From assembly GCF_025717065.2 (NCBI RefSeq), contig NZ_JAOVZO020000018.1, forward strand, positions 186,001-250,000: a stretch of 64,000 nt of DNA. The letters run 5' to 3'. Source of the stretch: Tahibacter soli. Its GTDB lineage: Bacteria; Pseudomonadota; Gammaproteobacteria; Xanthomonadales; Rhodanobacteraceae. Positions 63,231-64,000 of this stretch are shown one piece after another. A program made the translations under genes and the position numbers. The number at the start of each line of letters is the position of its first letter. Position 1 is the first letter of the stretch. The notes below the pieces were generated by a model. The model did no database searches. It saw only the letters and a program-made list of their open reading frames with translations, and was not told where the DNA came from.

Positions 63231-63683
63231 GTGGCGACATTTCCGCGTATCGACCGACCCTGCCCGCTGACCTGGAACGCGCTGCCCGACGCCGGCGGCG
63301 CCGACTGCGCGCCGTGCGGCAAGCGTGTGCACAACTTGAACGCGATGAGCGACACCGAGCGCGCGGCGTTTCTCGCGCGCGGCGACGGCTCGGTCTGCGT
63401 CGCCTACAGCGTGAAGCGCCGCGTGCCGCCGGCCGTCGCGACGTGGCTGATGGCCGCCGCCGTCGGCACGTTCGCCGGCGTCGCATCGGCCGAAGCGACG
63501 CTGCCGCCGATGCCGATCGCATCGGCGATCGCCGGCGCGGTCGACGGCGACAAGGGCGACACGCTGCTCGAACCGATCCTGATGGTCGGGGCGGTCATCG
63601 ATCCGGCGAAAGCCGAGAAGGTCGACGACGCCGACGCACCGCCGGAACTGCCGGTGGTCGTCGACGACGCCGGATCGCCGTAA
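63231..63683 (+). CDS. Small Cys-motif membrane protein, family unnamed
   Basis: A 150-residue protein from GTG 63231, with AAGGAGA 6 nt upstream. The N-terminal ~60 residues carry a zinc-ribbon-like spacing: Cys in RPCPLTWNAL and two Cys in GADCAPCGKRVHNLNAMSD, with a further Cys in GSVCVAYS. One hydrophobic segment (VATWLMAAAVGTFAGVASA) follows, then an acidic Pro-rich tail. Similar proteins with a 'CPxxW...CxxCxKxVHNL' head are known only as conserved hypotheticals. Metal binding is inferred. It stands alone downstream of the sugar cluster. Confidence 0.7.
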   Translation: MATFPRIDRPCPLTWNALPDAGGADCAPCGKRVHNLNAMSDTERAAFLARGDGSVCVAYSVKRRVPPAVATWLMAAAVGTFAGVASAEATLPPMPIASAIAGAVDGDKGDTLLEPILMVGAVIDPAKAEKVDDADAPPELPVVVDDAGSP

Positions 63684-63705
63684 CGCGTGGCTCAGCGCGC
63701 GGCGG

Positions 63706-63864
63706 GTGTCCTGTCCGGTTAGTTGCTTGAAGATCTCGCGCGCGGATTTGGCCGCGAATCTAGGCGCGCCGACGAGTCGTACTGGTAGTACGGCGAGGAG
63801 GCGCAACGACGAGTCGCGGCCAAAGACGCCGCGAGAATTCATGCGAACTAATCGGACAGGACAC
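63706..63864. repeat. 159-bp intergenic element with 19-bp terminal inverted repeats
   Basis: GTGTCCTGTCCGGTTAGTT (63706-63724) and AACTAATCGGACAGGACAC (63846-63864) are inverted repeats with one mismatch. The interior holds GTACTGGTAGTAC and other short stems. No gene lies inside. It looks like a small non-autonomous (MITE-like) repeat. The right repeat supplies a stop codon to the minus-strand frame at 63848-64000. Confidence 0.7.
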
Positions 63865-64000
63865 TACTTGCGCGCTGGGCGACTTGCGCAATTGAACGAA
63901 TCTGCAGTTTCGCAAGACGTCCCATCGCCGCCGCGAACGCGGCGCGATCGCCCTGCCCGACGACCAGCGCGACGTGCGTCGCGTCGAATCCCGCGGTCGC
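63848..64000 (-). CDS. Partial C-terminus of an unrecognised protein
   Basis: A minus-strand frame enters from the right edge and reads TAGFDATHVALVVGQGDRAA, then FAAAMGRLAKLQIRSIAQVA, before stopping at TAG 63850-63848 inside the terminal repeat of the 159-bp element. Composition is protein-like (few Arg and Pro, regular hydrophobics). No family is assignable from 50 residues. The last ~5 residues (SVLSD) come from the repeat, so the element may have changed the native C-terminus. Confidence 0.4.
   Translation of the reverse strand, partial: ATAGFDATHVALVVGQGDRAAFAAAMGRLAKLQIRSIAQVAQRASSVLSD

Noticed and set aside
1-64000. tRNA or rRNA genes
   Set aside because: No cloverleaf with a TTCRANYC-type arm or conserved rRNA block was recognised by eye; this was not an exhaustive computational search.

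Overview
The window is a GC-rich (clearly above 60% by eye) gammaproteobacterial segment. The mix of a TonB-dependent carbohydrate-uptake cluster, a TonB homologue, many REP-like intergenic hairpins, Sec-exported RHS proteins and C-terminal 'FxNGF(D/E)' tails suggests Lysobacterales/Xanthomonadales, possibly Rhodanobacteraceae. That assignment is inference from gene content only.

Region 1 (1-36.7 kb) is a large exported polymorphic-toxin locus on the minus strand. Reading 5'->3' on that strand, it holds a small exported protein (34080-33727), a giant Sec-exported multidomain protein of about 5786 residues (33727-16367), a Sec-exported RHS/YD-repeat protein of 3555 residues with a transglutaminase-like domain and a variable C-terminal toxin (16370-5703), and an immunity-like gene (5706-5347). 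Each of these four genes overlaps the next by 1-4 nt, so they form one translationally coupled 28.7-kb chain. Downstream lie a REP-associated transposase remnant, a 2.3-kb duplicated RHS core carrying a different C-terminal (REase-like) toxin with its own immunity-like gene, further small orphan genes, and a third truncated RHS fragment that runs off the left edge. The locus is bracketed by two inverted copies of a unit made of a ~240-nt structured leader, a symE-like toxin gene and a hairpin terminator. The two leaders differ by compensatory base pairs, which makes them candidate structured RNAs.

Region 2 (34.3-38.6 kb) has a GGDEF diguanylate cyclase, an alpha/beta hydrolase, a repeat-rich 560-bp gap and an intact IS4-family element inserted in a REP-like palindrome. 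Region 3 (38.6-42.3 kb) is a TetR-HlyD-ABC ATPase-ABC permease export operon; the TetR N-terminus appears frameshifted. Region 4 (42.5-46.1 kb) has a GNAT plus an NrtR-type regulator, and a divergent DMT exporter/LysR pair. Region 5 (46.1-50 kb) is a sulfate ABC importer operon (sbp-cysT-cysW-cysA). Region 6 (50.2-53.8 kb) has a TonB protein, a CSLREA-type secreted protein, a RIO-like kinase and a DUF3298-type lipoprotein.

Region 7 (53.9-63.2 kb) is an amino-sugar/sugar utilisation cluster: GH20 hexosaminidase lipoprotein, TonB-dependent receptor, glucokinase, FucP/NagP-type MFS permease and LacI regulator. Palindromic LacI-type operators lie between the divergent kinase and permease genes. 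Together these would release sugar from chitin-like oligomers outside the cell, import it across both membranes, phosphorylate it and sense it. The right end holds a small Cys-motif membrane protein and a 159-bp inverted-repeat element that supplies the stop codon of an incomplete gene.
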